Shown: positions 8,155 through 19,291 of the stretch, piece after piece
Layout of the letters: every line of letters starts with the position of its first letter
Position numbering within the stretch: position 1 is the stretch's first letter
NCBI RefSeq assembly: GCF_003992665.1
Contig: NZ_RZMX01000014.1
Span: forward strand, 62,001-126,000
Direction of reading: 5' to 3'
Source of the DNA: Pelagibacterium montanilacus
GTDB lineage: Bacteria; Pseudomonadota; Alphaproteobacteria; Rhizobiales; Devosiaceae
DNA: 64,000 bases
Translations under genes and position numbers: made by a program
Notes under the pieces: model-generated
The model's database searches: none
Told to the model about the DNA's origin: nothing
What the model saw: only the letters and a program-made list of their open reading frames with translations

Positions 8155-10332
8155 ATGGACGATATCGCGCATCACGAGCACCTGGTCGAGACAGCTGCTC
8201 CCGACATCCAGGCTTTACGCACCAGCCCCGCCCGTTTCGTCAATCGCGAGGTGAGTTGGCTGCAGTTCAACACGCGGGTGTTGGAAGAAGCGGCCAACCC
8301 CAACCATCCGTTGCTGGAGAGACTGCGCTTCGTTTCGATCTCGGCCAACAATCTGGATGAGTTCTTCATGGTGCGTGTGGCGGGCCTCAAAGGCCAGATC
8401 AGGGCGGGCCTGCCGCGCGAGAGCGCCGACGGCATGACGCCGACCGAGCAGATCGAGGAGATCACGACGCTCGCCCAGCACCTGCACCTCGAGCAGCAGG
8501 ACCAGTGGCAGGCGATCCGCGACGAGCTGGTCGAACAGAATGTGGTGCTTCATGAGGCACAGGACCTCACCTCCGAGCATATCGCCTATCTCGAGGGCAT
8601 GTTCCGCGACGATGTGTTCCCGGTCCTCACGCCCATCGCCATCGACCCGGCGCACCCGTTTCCGTTTATCCCCAATCTCGGATTTTCTCTCGCCTTTCAG
8701 CTCGACCGCGAGATCGACAACGAACGGCTGACGGCGCTGGTGCGCATTCCGTCCAACCTCGACCGCTTCGTGAAACTGCCGACCAACGCGATCTCGGACC
8801 GTCAGGTCGAGATGGTGACCATCGAAACGGTGGTCAGGCTGTTCTTCCATAAGATGTTCCCGGGCTACAAAGTGATCGGCACCGGCGCCTTCCGAATCGT
8901 GCGCGACAGCGAAATCGAGATCGACGACGAGGCGGCCGATCTTGTGGTCGAATTCGAGTCGGCCCTTCGCCAGCGCCGCCGGGGCCAGGTCATCCGGCTC
9001 GAGATCGAGCGGTCCACCCCACGGTCACTCAAGCGCATGATCGCCGAGGAACTGGGGATCGCCGCCGAGGACACGTTCGAGGTCGACGGGTTTCTGGGCC
9101 TCGCCGATGCTGGCAAGATCTGCGACATTGATCGGCCGGAACTGAAATTTCCGCGCTATCACGCCCGGTTTCCCGAGCGTATCCGCGATCATCACGGCGA
9201 TTGCTTTGCGGCGATCCGGGAAAAGGACATCGTCGTCCATCACCCCTATGAAAGCTTCGACGTCGTGGCCCAATTCGTCACCCAGGCGGCGCGCGACGCC
9301 GATGTGGTGGCGATCAAGCAGACGCTTTACCGCACGTCCAAGGACTCCCCGATCGTAAAGGCGCTGATCGCAGCAGCGGAATCGGGCAAGTCGGTGACGG
9401 CGCTGGTCGAACTCAAGGCCCGTTTCGACGAGGAAGCCAACATCCGCTGGGCCCGCGACCTCGAGCGGGCAGGGGTCCAGGTCGTGTTCGGGTTCATCGA
9501 GCTCAAGACGCACGCCAAGCTCAGCCAGGTGGTGCGACGCGAGAAGGGCAAGCTCGTCTCCTACTGCCACGTGGGGACCGGCAACTACCACCCGGTCACC
9601 GCCAAGATTTACACAGATCTGAGCTATTTCACCGCCAACCCGATCATTACCCGCGATGTGGCGCGGGTCTTCAACTTCGTCACCGGCTATGCCCGCCCCA
9701 GCGGTCTCGAGGCCATGGCGGTTTCCCCGCTCGACCTGCGCGCGCGGCTGATCGCCCACATCGAGCGCGAGACGGCTTTCGCCCGCCGGGGAGAGCCGGC
9801 AACCATCTGGTTCAAGTGCAACGCGCTGGTGGATCCCGACATTATCGATGCGCTTTACGAGGCCAGCCAGGCCGGTGTGAAGGTCGAACTCATCGTACGC
9901 GGCATCTGCTGCCTGCGGCCCGGAATACCGGGTTTCTCGGACAATATTCGCGTCAAGTCGATCGTGGGGCGCTTCCTCGAGCATTCGCGCATCTACTGCT
10001 TCGGCAACGGCCGCGAGATGCCATCGCGCGATGCAGCGGTCTACATCTCCTCGGCGGACCTTATGCCCCGCAATCTGGACTGGCGCGTGGAAACCCTCGT
10101 TCCCATGCTCAACAAGACGGTGCACAAGCAGATCCTCGACCGCATCATGGTCGCAAACCTGCGCGACAACGAGCAGAGCTGGGAAGTGCTGCCCGATGGC
10201 ACCTCGCAGCGCGTTTCGGTCGGCGACGAGGTGGAGCATTTCAATGCCCACAATTATTTCATGACCAACCCATCCCTGTCCGGGCGTGGCAGCGCGCTGC
10301 ACGGGGACCATGACGATGAAGGTGACGATTGA
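8155..10332 (+). CDS. ppk1: Polyphosphate kinase 1
   Basis: 725 residues, slightly longer than the E. coli enzyme. Reversibly polymerises the gamma-phosphate of ATP into inorganic polyphosphate. The N-domain begins with [13 protein letters not shown]. The two active-site histidines are present with the right spacing (19 residues): THAKL and [10 protein letters not shown]. The C-terminal phospholipase D-like domains carry [11 protein letters not shown] and the RIYCFGNG block. It begins two bases after hdaA and its stop overlaps the ppx start by four bases, so polyphosphate synthesis and degradation enzymes are coupled. Confidence 0.96.
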   Translation: MDDIAHHEHLVETAAPDIQALRTSPARFVNREVSWLQFNTRVLEEAANPNHPLLERLRFVSISANNLDEFFMVRVAGLKGQIRAGLPRESADGMTPTEQIEEITTLAQHLHLEQQDQWQAIRDELVEQNVVLHEAQDLTSEHIAYLEGMFRDDVFPVLTPIAIDPAHPFPFIPNLGFSLAFQLDREIDNERLTALVRIPSNLDRFVKLPTNAISDRQVEMVTIETVVRLFFHKMFPGYKVIGTGAFRIVRDSEIEIDDEAADLVVEFESALRQRRRGQVIRLEIERSTPRSLKRMIAEELGIAAEDTFEVDGFLGLADAGKICDIDRPELKFPRYHARFPERIRDHHGDCFAAIREKDIVVHHPYESFDVVAQFVTQAARDADVVAIKQTLYRTSKDSPIVKALIAAAESGKSVTALVELKARFDEEANIRWARDLERAGVQVVFGFIELKTHAKLSQVVRREKGKLVSYCHVGTGNYHPVTAKIYTDLSYFTANPIITRDVARVFNFVTGYARPSGLEAMAVSPLDLRARLIAHIERETAFARRGEPATIWFKCNALVDPDIIDALYEASQAGVKVELIVRGICCLRPGIPGFSDNIRVKSIVGRFLEHSRIYCFGNGREMPSRDAAVYISSADLMPRNLDWRVETLVPMLNKTVHKQILDRIMVANLRDNEQSWEVLPDGTSQRVSVGDEVEHFNAHNYFMTNPSLSGRGSALHGDHDDEGDD

Positions 10333-11876
10333 TTCGTATCTGGAGCGTCGAGTCCGACCCCAAAATCGCGGGCGGCAATGAGGACGCAACCCCGGTTGCC
10401 GTGATCGACATCGGATCGAATTCGGTCCGGCTCGTGGTCTATGAGCGCCTGACGCGCGCCCTGACCGTGCTTTACAACGAAAAGTCGTCCAGCGGGCTGG
10501 GCAGAGGGGTCGCGGCCACGGGCAATCTCGCCGACGAAACCATTGCCCGGGCGCTGAAGGCGGTCCAGCGCTTCGCGCTCGTCTGCCGGTTGATGGAAGT
10601 GGGCCAGATCTACGCATTCGCCACCTCGGCAACGCGTGATGCCGGGAACGGGCCGGCATTCACAAAGGCCGTGGAAGCCATTATCGGCGTCAAGGTGCAT
10701 GTCATGAGCGGACGCGAGGAAGCCCATTTCGGCGCACTCGGCGTTGTCGCGGGCATGCCCGGATTTGAGGGCGTGGTTGGAGACCTCGGCGGGGGCAGTC
10801 TCGAACTTGCCCGCGTTTCGGGCGAAGGGGACATGCCAGGCGAAACCTTCGGGCTCGGCGGCATCCGCCTTCAGGACGACAGCGGCAACGACCCGGTCGC
10901 TGCGGCCCAACTCGCGCGCGAGCGGCTCGAGGAGTCTGAAATTCTGAAGGACAACCCGTCCCACACCTTCTGCGCGATCGGAGGGACTTGGCGCTCGATC
11001 GCCAAACTGATCCAGACGCGGGAGAAATATCCCCTGCACATGGTCCAGGATTACGCGGTCTCGGCGCCCCGCATCCTCGAGATTTGCGATATGCTGGTCA
11101 ACGATAACGGCAAGAAGCCGGTCGCAGGCATGGAATCGGTCTCGAGTTCGCGCCGGGATCTCTTGCCCTATGGCGCCGCGGTTCTGGCGGAAGTGGTCCG
11201 GAAAGGCGGGTTCGAGCGTGTTGTTTTTTCGGCGCTTGGCGTGCGCGAGGGCTATCTCTACGATCGGCTCGATGCGCAAAGCCGCACGATCGATCCCCTG
11301 ATCGAGGCAACGCGCGAAATGTGCATGTTGCGCGCGCGGGCGCCCAAGTTCGCCGACGATCTGATCGAGGGCAGCACGGAACTGCTCGCAATCTCAGATA
11401 TCGAGGAAAGCCGGGACGAAGAGCGCCTGCGCCGCGCCGTGTGCTACCTTTCGGACATCGGCTGGAGGGCACACCCCGATTATCGCGGGGAGCAGAGCGT
11501 GGACATGGTGGCGTTCTCGGATATCACCGGCATCGGCCATGCGGGCCGGGCCTTTCTCGCCCAGACGCTGGCTTACCGCTATATGGGCTTCAAGCAAAAG
11601 AGCGCATCGGCCAAGCTTCTGGCCCTTGCAGGGGAGGCGCTCAACCTGCGAGCCCGGCTGATCGGCGCCTATTTCCGCGTGGCCTATCCTCTAGCCGCCG
11701 CGATGCCGGGCATCGCACCGCGCACGCGGTTTGCGGCAGACGGCAAGACGCTTCAATTGCACTTGCCGGCAGACCTCGCCTTTCTCGATGGGGTGCGTCT
11801 GGCCAACCGGCTGCGCCAGCTTGCCACCGAGGCGGGGTTCAAGGACAGCCGTATCGTTGTCGAAGACACGATCTGA
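10329..11876 (+). CDS. ppx: Ppx/GppA-family exopolyphosphatase
   Basis: 515 residues. The ASKHA-fold start [17 protein letters not shown], the second phosphate loop [13 protein letters not shown] and the glycine-rich FGLGGIRLQ are clear; a helical C-terminal extension (about 310-500) resembles the HD-like region of long Ppx proteins. It removes terminal phosphate from polyphosphate and may also hydrolyse pppGpp. The start is a TTG within TTGA overlapping the ppk stop, preceded by GAAGGTGA; the nearest in-frame alternative would cut into the phosphate-binding strand. Confidence 0.92.
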   Translation: MIRIWSVESDPKIAGGNEDATPVAVIDIGSNSVRLVVYERLTRALTVLYNEKSSSGLGRGVAATGNLADETIARALKAVQRFALVCRLMEVGQIYAFATSATRDAGNGPAFTKAVEAIIGVKVHVMSGREEAHFGALGVVAGMPGFEGVVGDLGGGSLELARVSGEGDMPGETFGLGGIRLQDDSGNDPVAAAQLARERLEESEILKDNPSHTFCAIGGTWRSIAKLIQTREKYPLHMVQDYAVSAPRILEICDMLVNDNGKKPVAGMESVSSSRRDLLPYGAAVLAEVVRKGGFERVVFSALGVREGYLYDRLDAQSRTIDPLIEATREMCMLRARAPKFADDLIEGSTELLAISDIEESRDEERLRRAVCYLSDIGWRAHPDYRGEQSVDMVAFSDITGIGHAGRAFLAQTLAYRYMGFKQKSASAKLLALAGEALNLRARLIGAYFRVAYPLAAAMPGIAPRTRFAADGKTLQLHLPADLAFLDGVRLANRLRQLATEAGFKDSRIVVEDTI

Positions 11877-11884
11877 AGCCGCGG

Positions 11885-11915
11885 TATCTCCCGGACCCGC
11901 TGGGGTCCGGAGATA
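11885..11915 (+). terminator. Strong hairpin after ppx
   Basis: TATCTCCCGGACCC-GCTG-GGGTCCGGAGATA forms a 13-pair stem with one bulged C, 8 bases past the ppx stop. No T tract follows; the repeat begins 7 bases later. It probably defines the 3' end of the ppk-ppx transcript. Confidence 0.5.
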
Positions 11916-11921
11916 TCATCG

Positions 11922-12025
11922 CTAGAGCTCCTTTTCTGATTGAATCAGAACATGAGCTCTAAGTCTTTGATTTGTCGCGTTTCCGAACCGGAAAAGTGTT
12001 TCCACTTGTCCTGGATACGCTCTAG
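11922..12025 (-). repeat. Interspersed palindromic repeat, copy B
   Basis: 104 bases. Read on the minus strand it follows copy A almost base for base: CTAGAGCGTATCCAGGACAA, then CGCGACAAATCAAAGACTTA and a palindrome TTCTGATT-C-AATCAGAA. It lies between convergent ppx and rnd, and the TAG stop codon of rnd (12022-12024) is formed by the repeat end. Confidence 0.8.
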
Positions 12026-13194
12026 CCAGCCTCGGCTGTGTCCTGCGGGATTTCGAACTCGACGACGCCCTTGCGGCTGGCAGCGAGGCCGATGCGGCCG
12101 TGCTTGATGTCGAGCGCCTTGGCCCCGAAGAGCTTGCGCCGCCACCCCTTGAGGGCGGGGACGTCAGCCTGATCGTCGAGCACGATGGCGTCTATATCGT
12201 CCGAGCTCGCGATGATGCGCGGAGCGACTCCGTTGCTGTCGGCGACGGCCTTGAGAAGCACGCGCAGGAGATCGCCCACGGCGCCCTTGGGCGAGGGTCC
12301 ACGGGGTCTGTGGGGCACCGCCGGCAGCGAGGCCTTGTCCATGTCCTCGACCCTGGCGATGATCGCGAGGATTTCCCCACCCGATGCCGAGCGTCCGAAC
12401 CCGCGCGGCACGGCGCGCAGCTTGTCGAAGGCTTCCGCACTGCGGGGACGCTGCTGGGCCAGTTCGTATATGGCATCGTCCTTGAGGACCCGGCTGCGCG
12501 GCTGATCGTTGGACTGCGCCTTTTTCTCCCGCCAGCGCGCCAGCGCCTGAAGTGCTGCAAGGTCACGTGGCTTGGTCACCTTGAGCTTGAGCCGTTTCCA
12601 GGCCTGTTCGGGATCGACGATATAAGTGTCCCGGGCCTCGAGCACCGCCATCTCGTCGGCTACCCAGCTCTCGCGCCGCGCCTTGGCGATTTCGTCGCGG
12701 AGCTGGACGTAGATGGGGCGCAGATGGGTCACGTCGGCCAGCGCATAGGTGAGCTGCTTTTCGCTTAGCGGTCTGGCCGACCAGTCGGTGAACCGCGAGC
12801 TCTTGTCGATCTGCTCACCGACGATCGAGCGCACGAGATTGTCATAGGAAATGCTCTCGCCATGCCCGCACACGCTGGCTGCGATCTGTGTGTCGAACAT
12901 CGGGGTGGGCACGGTGTCGAACAGCTTGACGAAAATCTCCACGTCCTGCCGCGCAGCATGGAAGACCTTTGTGACATGTTCGTCGGCCAGAAGCTCGGCG
13001 AACGGCCCCAGGTCGATCCCCTCGGCGAGTGGGTCGATGATGACGGCGCGCTCGGGGGTTGCCGCCTGCACGAGGCAGAGACGGGGCCAATAGGTCGTTT
13101 CGCGCAAGAATTCGGTGTCGACCGTCACGTAGTGGAAGCGCGCGGCGTCCTTGCAGAACGCCTCGAGCGCCCCCGTCGATGTGATGACCTGCAT
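12022..13194 (-). CDS. rnd: Ribonuclease D
   Basis: 390 residues. A 3'-5' exoribonuclease for tRNA and stable RNA maturation. DEDD residues are visible: [10 protein letters not shown] (D26, E28), [11 protein letters not shown] and [13 protein letters not shown] (the Y-D pair of the DEDDy class). An HRDC domain follows at about 205-290, and a second HRDC-like region lies near the C-terminus. The start at 13194 follows GGAATG; an ATG at 13206 would add four residues but has no ribosome site. The stop codon lies inside repeat copy B. Divergent from aspS, as in related genomes. Confidence 0.94.
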   Translation of the reverse strand: MQVITSTGALEAFCKDAARFHYVTVDTEFLRETTYWPRLCLVQAATPERAVIIDPLAEGIDLGPFAELLADEHVTKVFHAARQDVEIFVKLFDTVPTPMFDTQIAASVCGHGESISYDNLVRSIVGEQIDKSSRFTDWSARPLSEKQLTYALADVTHLRPIYVQLRDEIAKARRESWVADEMAVLEARDTYIVDPEQAWKRLKLKVTKPRDLAALQALARWREKKAQSNDQPRSRVLKDDAIYELAQQRPRSAEAFDKLRAVPRGFGRSASGGEILAIIARVEDMDKASLPAVPHRPRGPSPKGAVGDLLRVLLKAVADSNGVAPRIIASSDDIDAIVLDDQADVPALKGWRRKLFGAKALDIKHGRIGLAASRKGVVEFEIPQDTAEAG

Positions 13195-13370
13195 GCAGCA
13201 TTCCATTCGATAAGCTATCAAAGTCTGGTAGCAGGTTGCTCGGTTCCGCGCCAGAGCGCGGGAGGGGGCGGCCGGGAAGGGTGCGGCCGAGCCCGGCATG
13301 CTTGACATTTGGGCTTCGTCATGCGCTTTTCCGGCACGATTTCCCTACCCGATTTTCCGAAAGACTATCG

Positions 13371-15155
13371 ATGACTCATCGCTATCGCTCGCATACCTGC
13401 GCCCAGCTCAAGAAGGCCGATGTCGGCCAGACGGCGAGACTTTCGGGCTGGGTTCATCGCATTCGCGATCACGGTGGATTGCTGTTCATCGACCTGCGCG
13501 ACCATTTCGGGATGACCCAATGCGTGGTGGATCCCGACTCTTCGGCTTTCGGGCTGGCAGAGACCCTGCGCGCCGAATGGGTCATCCGGGTCGATGGCGA
13601 AGTCAAGGCGCGCACCCCCGAGACAGTCAACGCCAACCTGCCGACCGGCGACATCGAAGTCTTCATTCGCGAAATCGAGGTGTTGGGAAGCGCTGGCGAG
13701 TTGCCGATGCCGGTCTTCGGGGATCAGGAATATCCCGAGGAGACGCGGTTGCGCTATCGCTTCCTCGATCTGCGCCGCGAACGCATCCACCGCAATATCG
13801 TGACGCGCTCGAAGGTTATCACCTCGCTGCGTCGGCGTATGGTGGATCAGGGTTTCACCGAGTATCAGACGCCGATTCTCACTGCATCGAGCCCTGAAGG
13901 AGCGCGCGACTTCCTCGTGCCCTCCCGCCTGCATCCGGGCAAGTTCTACGCACTGCCCCAGGCGCCCCAGCAGTTCAAGCAGCTCATGATGATTGCCGGG
14001 TTCGACCGGTATTTCCAGATCGCCCAGTGCTTCCGCGACGAAGACGCACGTCACGACCGGGCGGGCGAATTCACCCAGCTCGATATCGAAATGAGCTTTG
14101 TCGAGCAGGAAGACGTGTTCCAGTCAGTCGAGCCGGTGCTGCGCGGGGTGTTCGAGGAATTCTCCAATGGCTGGCGCGTGACCGACAAGTTCCCGCGCAT
14201 TCCTTATGCCGACGCCATTCGCAAGTATGGTTCTGACAAGCCCGATCTGCGCAATCCCATCGAAATGCAGGACGTGACCGAGCATTTCCGGGATTCCGGG
14301 TTCAAGGTCTTTGCCGGCCAGATCGCCAATGATCCCAAGGTCGAGGTCTGGGCCATTCCCGCGCCAACCGGTGGCAGCCGCGCGTTTTGCGACCGCATGA
14401 ACGCCTGGGCGCAGGGCGAAGGCCAGCCGGGGCTGGGCTACATCTTCTTCAAGGACGGAGCCGGTTCGGGTCCGATCGCCAAGAACATCGGCGAGGAACG
14501 CACCAAGGCGATCCGCGAGCAGCTTGGACTCGCCGACGGCGATGCGGTGTTTTTCGTATGCGGTCTGCCGTCCAAGTTCTACAGCTTTGCCGGGCTGGCG
14601 CGCACGCGCGCCGGTCAGGAGCTCAACCTTCTCGATATCGAGCAGTTCGCCTTCTGCTGGATCGTCGACTTCCCCATGTTCGAGTGGAACGAGGAGGAAA
14701 AGAAGGTCGACTTCTCGCACAACCCCTTCTCAATGCCCCAGGGTGGGCTCGACGCGCTCGAGAACGACGATCCGCTGACTATCAAGGCCTATCAGTACGA
14801 TGTGGTCTGCAATGGCTATGAGCTTTCCTCGGGGGCCATCCGTAACCACCGCCCCGACATCATGCGCAAGGCCTTCGCCATTGCGGGCTATGACGAGTCG
14901 ATCCTTTCCGAGAAATTCGGCGGGCTGTATCGCGCGCTGCAGTTCGGCGCTCCGCCGCACGGTGGCATTGCGCCGGGTGTCGACCGCATCGTCATGCTCT
15001 TGTGCCATGAGAGCAATCTGCGCGAGGTCACGGCCTTCCCGATGAACCAGCAGGGGGAAGACCTTCTGCTGGGCGCGCCCAGCGAGGTTTCGCCGCGGCA
15101 ATTGCGCGACCTGCATCTGCGGGTCAACCTGCCGGCGGAGAAGCGCGGGGAATAG
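13371..15155 (+). CDS. aspS: Aspartyl-tRNA synthetase (bacterial type)
   Basis: 594 residues. Class II synthetase with an N-terminal OB-fold anticodon-binding domain (about 1-110; [19 protein letters not shown]), the catalytic core with motif 1 and [20 protein letters not shown], motif 2 ([11 protein letters not shown]), the bacterial GAD insertion (about 290-420) and motif 3 ([14 protein letters not shown]). Many alphaproteobacteria use a non-discriminating AspRS together with GatCAB, whose gatB gene is in this window; specificity cannot be read directly. The ATG at 13371 fits the family start; the 176-base gap to rnd must hold divergent promoters. Confidence 0.97.
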   Translation: MTHRYRSHTCAQLKKADVGQTARLSGWVHRIRDHGGLLFIDLRDHFGMTQCVVDPDSSAFGLAETLRAEWVIRVDGEVKARTPETVNANLPTGDIEVFIREIEVLGSAGELPMPVFGDQEYPEETRLRYRFLDLRRERIHRNIVTRSKVITSLRRRMVDQGFTEYQTPILTASSPEGARDFLVPSRLHPGKFYALPQAPQQFKQLMMIAGFDRYFQIAQCFRDEDARHDRAGEFTQLDIEMSFVEQEDVFQSVEPVLRGVFEEFSNGWRVTDKFPRIPYADAIRKYGSDKPDLRNPIEMQDVTEHFRDSGFKVFAGQIANDPKVEVWAIPAPTGGSRAFCDRMNAWAQGEGQPGLGYIFFKDGAGSGPIAKNIGEERTKAIREQLGLADGDAVFFVCGLPSKFYSFAGLARTRAGQELNLLDIEQFAFCWIVDFPMFEWNEEEKKVDFSHNPFSMPQGGLDALENDDPLTIKAYQYDVVCNGYELSSGAIRNHRPDIMRKAFAIAGYDESILSEKFGGLYRALQFGAPPHGGIAPGVDRIVMLLCHESNLREVTAFPMNQQGEDLLLGAPSEVSPRQLRDLHLRVNLPAEKRGE

Positions 15156-15235
15156 CGGCCTCTGCCGCTACATCGTTAATGCGGAGTTAGGGGCTTGCCG
15201 CTTAGGATGACCTCCAGCGACATGCGGGGAGCCTA

Positions 15236-16816
15236 TTGCGTTCGCGAGCCACATATATTCTGCTCGTTTTCACGGGGCTGGTAGCGTTTGCTCCGGTCCT
15301 TGCGGTGGACTATGTGCTGGACGGCTACGCCCAGAAGCAGGAAACCCGGCTTCTCGAAGACCGGGTGGCTGCGGTAACGGGCGCCAGTGAAGCGAGCGTC
15401 CTGTCTGGGCTGGCATCGCTTGCACGTATCCTCGACGCCAGTCCGTCGTTGTGCACTTCCACCTACCATGCCAACGTCAACAGGGAACTGTCCACCAACC
15501 CCAATCTGGTCCAGGTGGTGGTCGAGAACGGCGACGGCATCCAGTATTGCTCGGCCTATGACGACACGTTCCAGTACCGCCTGGCTTCGGACCCGGTGAC
15601 GGTGCCGGGTCGCACGGAATCGATGAGCGCTGTGACCTCGGATGGCCACGCTCACCCGCTGCTGCAGATCACCCAATCGTTCGGATCCGACAGGACCGTC
15701 TCCGCCTTCGTGCTCGCCGCGCCTCTGCTCGCTGCGGGGGCAGGGCCCTTCCTCGAGGATGTCGCCTATCTCGAACTTGCGCTTACGAGCGGCGCGCCGA
15801 TCCTGTTTTCGGGTGACGACGCCGACCTCGGGGACGAGGCCCTCGTCGTGGCGCGCTCGATCGCGACCGAAATCCCGATCAAGGCCACGGCCGGCGCGGT
15901 CTTCTCCCAGCTCAGGACCCGCTATGCGGATCTCGATTTCGGCCTCACCATCGTTGCGTGCATCGTGGGCGCGATCATCATGGGCGGGGCGCTGCAGCTT
16001 GCCCGCCGGCCCAATGTCGCTAATTTCGACCTCGAACGCGCCATCGTCGCCGGTGAGATGAAGCCCTATTACCAGCCGGTCATGGATATCAAGTCCGGGC
16101 GGCTGATCGGGTGCGAAGTGCTTGTGCGTTGGGTCAAACGCAACGGCGAGGTCGTGCCTCCGGGCGCCTTCATCGATTACGCCGAGATGTCCGGCCTCGC
16201 GGTCCCCATGACCCTGAGCCTGATGGAGCAGGTCCGGTTCGATCTGGAGGATCTCTGCCGCGAAGTCCGCGACTTCAAGGTCTCGATCAATCTCTTTGAG
16301 GGCCATTTCCGGGACGGTTCGATCGTCGAGGACATCGAATCCATCTTTGGGGACAGCGGTATCGCCTACCGGCAGCTTGTGTTCGAGATCACCGAGCGGC
16401 GGCCGTTCGATGATCGCGTCGCCGCCACGCGCGTGATGTCCGCTCTCCACAAACTCGGTGTGCGCATCGCGCTCGACGATGCGGGTACGGGCCATTCCAA
16501 CCTTGCCTATCTCGAGAGCCTGGGGATCGATATCGTCAAGATCGACAAGATTTTCATCGACATGATCAAGGACGCCGAGGCCCCGGTGCCGGTCGTGGAT
16601 GGGCTGATTTCCATGGCCATGGATATGGGCATCGACATCATCGCCGAGGGCGTCGAGACCCAGGAACAGGCGCTCTACCTCAGGAGCAAGAAGGTCTACC
16701 ACGCGCAGGGCTATCTGTTCGCGCCGCCCCTGAAGCTATCGCGGTTCATGGCGCTCGCCGATGCCCTCAATCCGCGCCCTTCCCAGGGCGCTTCTGGCCG
16801 GGACATGGCCGCCTGA
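15236..16816 (+). CDS. CSS-motif EAL-domain cyclic-di-GMP phosphodiesterase
   Basis: 526 residues. An N-terminal membrane helix (about 6-26) and a second at about 234-257 enclose a periplasmic domain with two cysteines, C73 in SLCTST and C105 in IQYCSAYD, spaced as in the redox-sensing CSS-motif domain. The cytoplasmic EAL domain (about 265-510) has EVL in place of EAL but keeps the other expected catalytic residues: N in VSINLF, E in FEITER, DD in LDDAGTGHS, K in KIDKIF, E in AEGVET and QGYLF. It should hydrolyse c-di-GMP to pGpG. The start is TTG, supported by GGGGAG five bases upstream. Confidence 0.88.
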   Translation: MRSRATYILLVFTGLVAFAPVLAVDYVLDGYAQKQETRLLEDRVAAVTGASEASVLSGLASLARILDASPSLCTSTYHANVNRELSTNPNLVQVVVENGDGIQYCSAYDDTFQYRLASDPVTVPGRTESMSAVTSDGHAHPLLQITQSFGSDRTVSAFVLAAPLLAAGAGPFLEDVAYLELALTSGAPILFSGDDADLGDEALVVARSIATEIPIKATAGAVFSQLRTRYADLDFGLTIVACIVGAIIMGGALQLARRPNVANFDLERAIVAGEMKPYYQPVMDIKSGRLIGCEVLVRWVKRNGEVVPPGAFIDYAEMSGLAVPMTLSLMEQVRFDLEDLCREVRDFKVSINLFEGHFRDGSIVEDIESIFGDSGIAYRQLVFEITERRPFDDRVAATRVMSALHKLGVRIALDDAGTGHSNLAYLESLGIDIVKIDKIFIDMIKDAEAPVPVVDGLISMAMDMGIDIIAEGVETQEQALYLRSKKVYHAQGYLFAPPLKLSRFMALADALNPRPSQGASGRDMAA

Positions 16817-16907
16817 ACTTCCGGTACGCGAAAAGTTGCGCGCGTCGGCCTTTCCTTTTCCGGGGTTTGGTGGCACCTACGGAGCGGTTACGTTCCGAGG
16901 AGACGGC

Positions 16908-19190
16908 ATGACTGACGAGATGCGCGAGCAGCACAAGGCCCTCAGAGAGGCCGCGCTGCATTTTCACGAATATCCCAAGCCCGGAAAGCTCGAGATCACG
17001 CCGACAAAGCCGCTGGCCAACCAGCGAGATCTGGCGCTTGCCTATTCCCCGGGCGTCGCCGCACCGTGCGAGGAAATTGCCGCCGATCCGGAAATGGCCG
17101 CGAAGTATACCTCGCGCTCGAATCTCGTTGCCGTGATCTCGAACGGCACCGCCGTGCTCGGGCTCGGTAACATCGGAGCGCTGGCCTCCAAGCCTGTTAT
17201 GGAAGGCAAGTCGGTTCTCTTCAAGAAGTTCGCCGGTATCGACTCGATCGACATCGAGGTCGACGAACAGGACCCGGCCAAGTTCATCGAAACGGTGGCG
17301 CCGCTCTGGCCGTCCTTCGGGGGCATCAACCTCGAAGACATCAAGGCGCCGGACTGCTTCGAGATCGAGGAAGCGCTGCGCGAGCGCATGCCCATCCCCG
17401 TCTTTCATGACGACCAGCACGGCACTGCGATCATCGTGGCCGCAGCGGTCCTTAACGGCCTCAAGATTGCCGGCAAGAAGATCGAGGACGTCAAGATCTG
17501 CACGTCCGGCGCCGGCGCCGCCGCGATTGCGTGCCTCAACATGCTCATGGCCGTGGGCGCCAGGAAGGAGAATATCTGGGTCGCCGACCGCGAAGGGCTC
17601 GTCACAAAAGGCCGCGACAATATGGTCGACCGCTGGCGCGCCGCCTTTGCCCAGGATTCCGACAAGACTTCGCTCGCCGAGGTGATGGATGGGGCCGATA
17701 TCTATCTCGGCCTTTCAGCAGCCGGCGCGCTCAAGCCGGAAATGCTCAAGGACATGGCAAAGGATCCGCTGATCCTGGCGCTCTCGAACCCCGTGCCCGA
17801 GATCATGCCCGAGCTGGCTCGTGAGGCCCGACCCGATGCCATGATTTGCACGGGCCGGTCCGATTATGCCAACCAGGTCAACAACGTCCTGTGCTTCCCC
17901 TTCATTTTCCGCGGCGCGCTGGACGTCGGAGCGACCGAGATCAACGAGGACATGAAGGCTGCAGCGGCTCACGCAATCGCCAAGCTGGCCCATGAGCCCG
18001 TGCTCGAGGCGGTGCCGGGTTCGCCCTCGACCTTCGGCCGCGATTTGCTCATTCCCAGCCCCTTCGATCAGCGTCTGATCCTGCGGATCGCGCCTGCGGT
18101 CGCCAAGGCTGCCATGGACAGCGGCGTGGCGCGCAGGCCGATCGAGGATTTCGAGGCCTACAAGGACAGCCTGAACCGCTTCGTCTTCCGCTCGGGCATG
18201 GTCATGAAGCCCATGATCGACAAGGCGCGCGGGCAGGGCAAGCGCATTGCCTTCGCCGATGGCGAGGACGAGCGCGTGCTGCGTGCGACTCAGGTCATTC
18301 TCGAAGAGAACATGGCGTCCCCGATCCTGATTGGCCGTCCGTTCGTCATCGAGCAGCGCATCGAGCGCTTCGGGCTTTCGCTCAAGCCGGGCAGGGATTT
18401 CGAGGTGATCAACCCGGAAGACGATCCGCGCTATCGCGAATACGTCTCGCTGTTCCACTCGCTCGTCGGCCGCTCCGGGGTCACTCCCGATACGGCGCGC
18501 ACCATCGTGCGCACCAACACCACGGTCATCGGCGCCCTGGCAGTCAAGCGCGGGGACGCAGACGGGCTGATCTGTGGCCTCGAGGGGCGCTACATCAAGC
18601 ACGTCCGCGACATCAGGTCGGTGCTCGGGCTCGCTGACGGCGTCAACGACGTTTCGGCCCTGTCCATGCTGATCATGCCGCGCGGGGTCTTCTTCCTCGC
18701 CGACACCTATGTGAGCATGGACCCGAGCGTGGAAGAGATCGTCGGCATTGCGCTGCAGGCCCGCGATCACCTCAAGCGCTTCAATATCGACGCCAAAGCC
18801 GCGCTTCTGAGCTATTCGAACTTTGGTTCGCGTGACGGCGATACGTCATACAAGATGCGCGCGGCCTATACCAAGCTCAAGGAACTTGCGCCCGATCTGG
18901 TGGTCGAGGGCGAAATGCAAGGCGATCTGGCCCTCAACCAGATGCTGCGCGAACGCTACATCCCTGACAGCGTGCTCAAGGGCGAGGCGAATCTTTTGAT
19001 CTTCCCGAACCTGGAAAGCGCGAATCTTTCCATGACGTTGCTCAAGGAAATGAACAACGCACTTCCGGTTGGCCCAATCCTGATGGGCCCCCGCCAGCCG
19101 GCGCATATCCTTGCGCCTTCTGTGACCAGTCGGGGCATCGTCAATATGACGGCGATTACCGTGAACGAGGCGCTGTCCTCGTCTCGATAG
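16908..19190 (+). CDS. maeB: NADP-dependent malic enzyme, long bifunctional-type
   Basis: 760 residues, the size of MaeB-type enzymes. Oxidatively decarboxylates malate to pyruvate. The malic domain (about 20-155; [10 protein letters not shown]) and NAD(P)-binding domain (about 165-400; [29 protein letters not shown]) are followed by a phosphotransacetylase-like domain (about 430-755; [16 protein letters not shown]), which in this family is regulatory and lacks transacetylase activity. The ATG at 16908 has CGAGGAGA upstream. A strong terminator follows. Confidence 0.95.
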   Translation: MTDEMREQHKALREAALHFHEYPKPGKLEITPTKPLANQRDLALAYSPGVAAPCEEIAADPEMAAKYTSRSNLVAVISNGTAVLGLGNIGALASKPVMEGKSVLFKKFAGIDSIDIEVDEQDPAKFIETVAPLWPSFGGINLEDIKAPDCFEIEEALRERMPIPVFHDDQHGTAIIVAAAVLNGLKIAGKKIEDVKICTSGAGAAAIACLNMLMAVGARKENIWVADREGLVTKGRDNMVDRWRAAFAQDSDKTSLAEVMDGADIYLGLSAAGALKPEMLKDMAKDPLILALSNPVPEIMPELAREARPDAMICTGRSDYANQVNNVLCFPFIFRGALDVGATEINEDMKAAAAHAIAKLAHEPVLEAVPGSPSTFGRDLLIPSPFDQRLILRIAPAVAKAAMDSGVARRPIEDFEAYKDSLNRFVFRSGMVMKPMIDKARGQGKRIAFADGEDERVLRATQVILEENMASPILIGRPFVIEQRIERFGLSLKPGRDFEVINPEDDPRYREYVSLFHSLVGRSGVTPDTARTIVRTNTTVIGALAVKRGDADGLICGLEGRYIKHVRDIRSVLGLADGVNDVSALSMLIMPRGVFFLADTYVSMDPSVEEIVGIALQARDHLKRFNIDAKAALLSYSNFGSRDGDTSYKMRAAYTKLKELAPDLVVEGEMQGDLALNQMLRERYIPDSVLKGEANLLIFPNLESANLSMTLLKEMNNALPVGPILMGPRQPAHILAPSVTSRGIVNMTAITVNEALSSSR

Positions 19191-19198
19191 ACGACAAT

Positions 19199-19225
19199 GG
19201 GGCCGGTTCTGCCGGCCCCGTTTTC
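19199..19225 (+). terminator. Rho-independent terminator after maeB
   Basis: GGGGCCGG-TTCTG-CCGGCCCC gives an eight-pair GC stem followed by GTTTTC. It starts nine bases after the maeB stop and lies about 65 bases before the end of convergent amn. Confidence 0.85.
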
Positions 19226-19291
19226 ATTTGTTGCTTCGGTCTTTGGCGCTTGCGGCCGCCGAGAAACGTTCGAGCTTCTTCTCAAAAAGCC

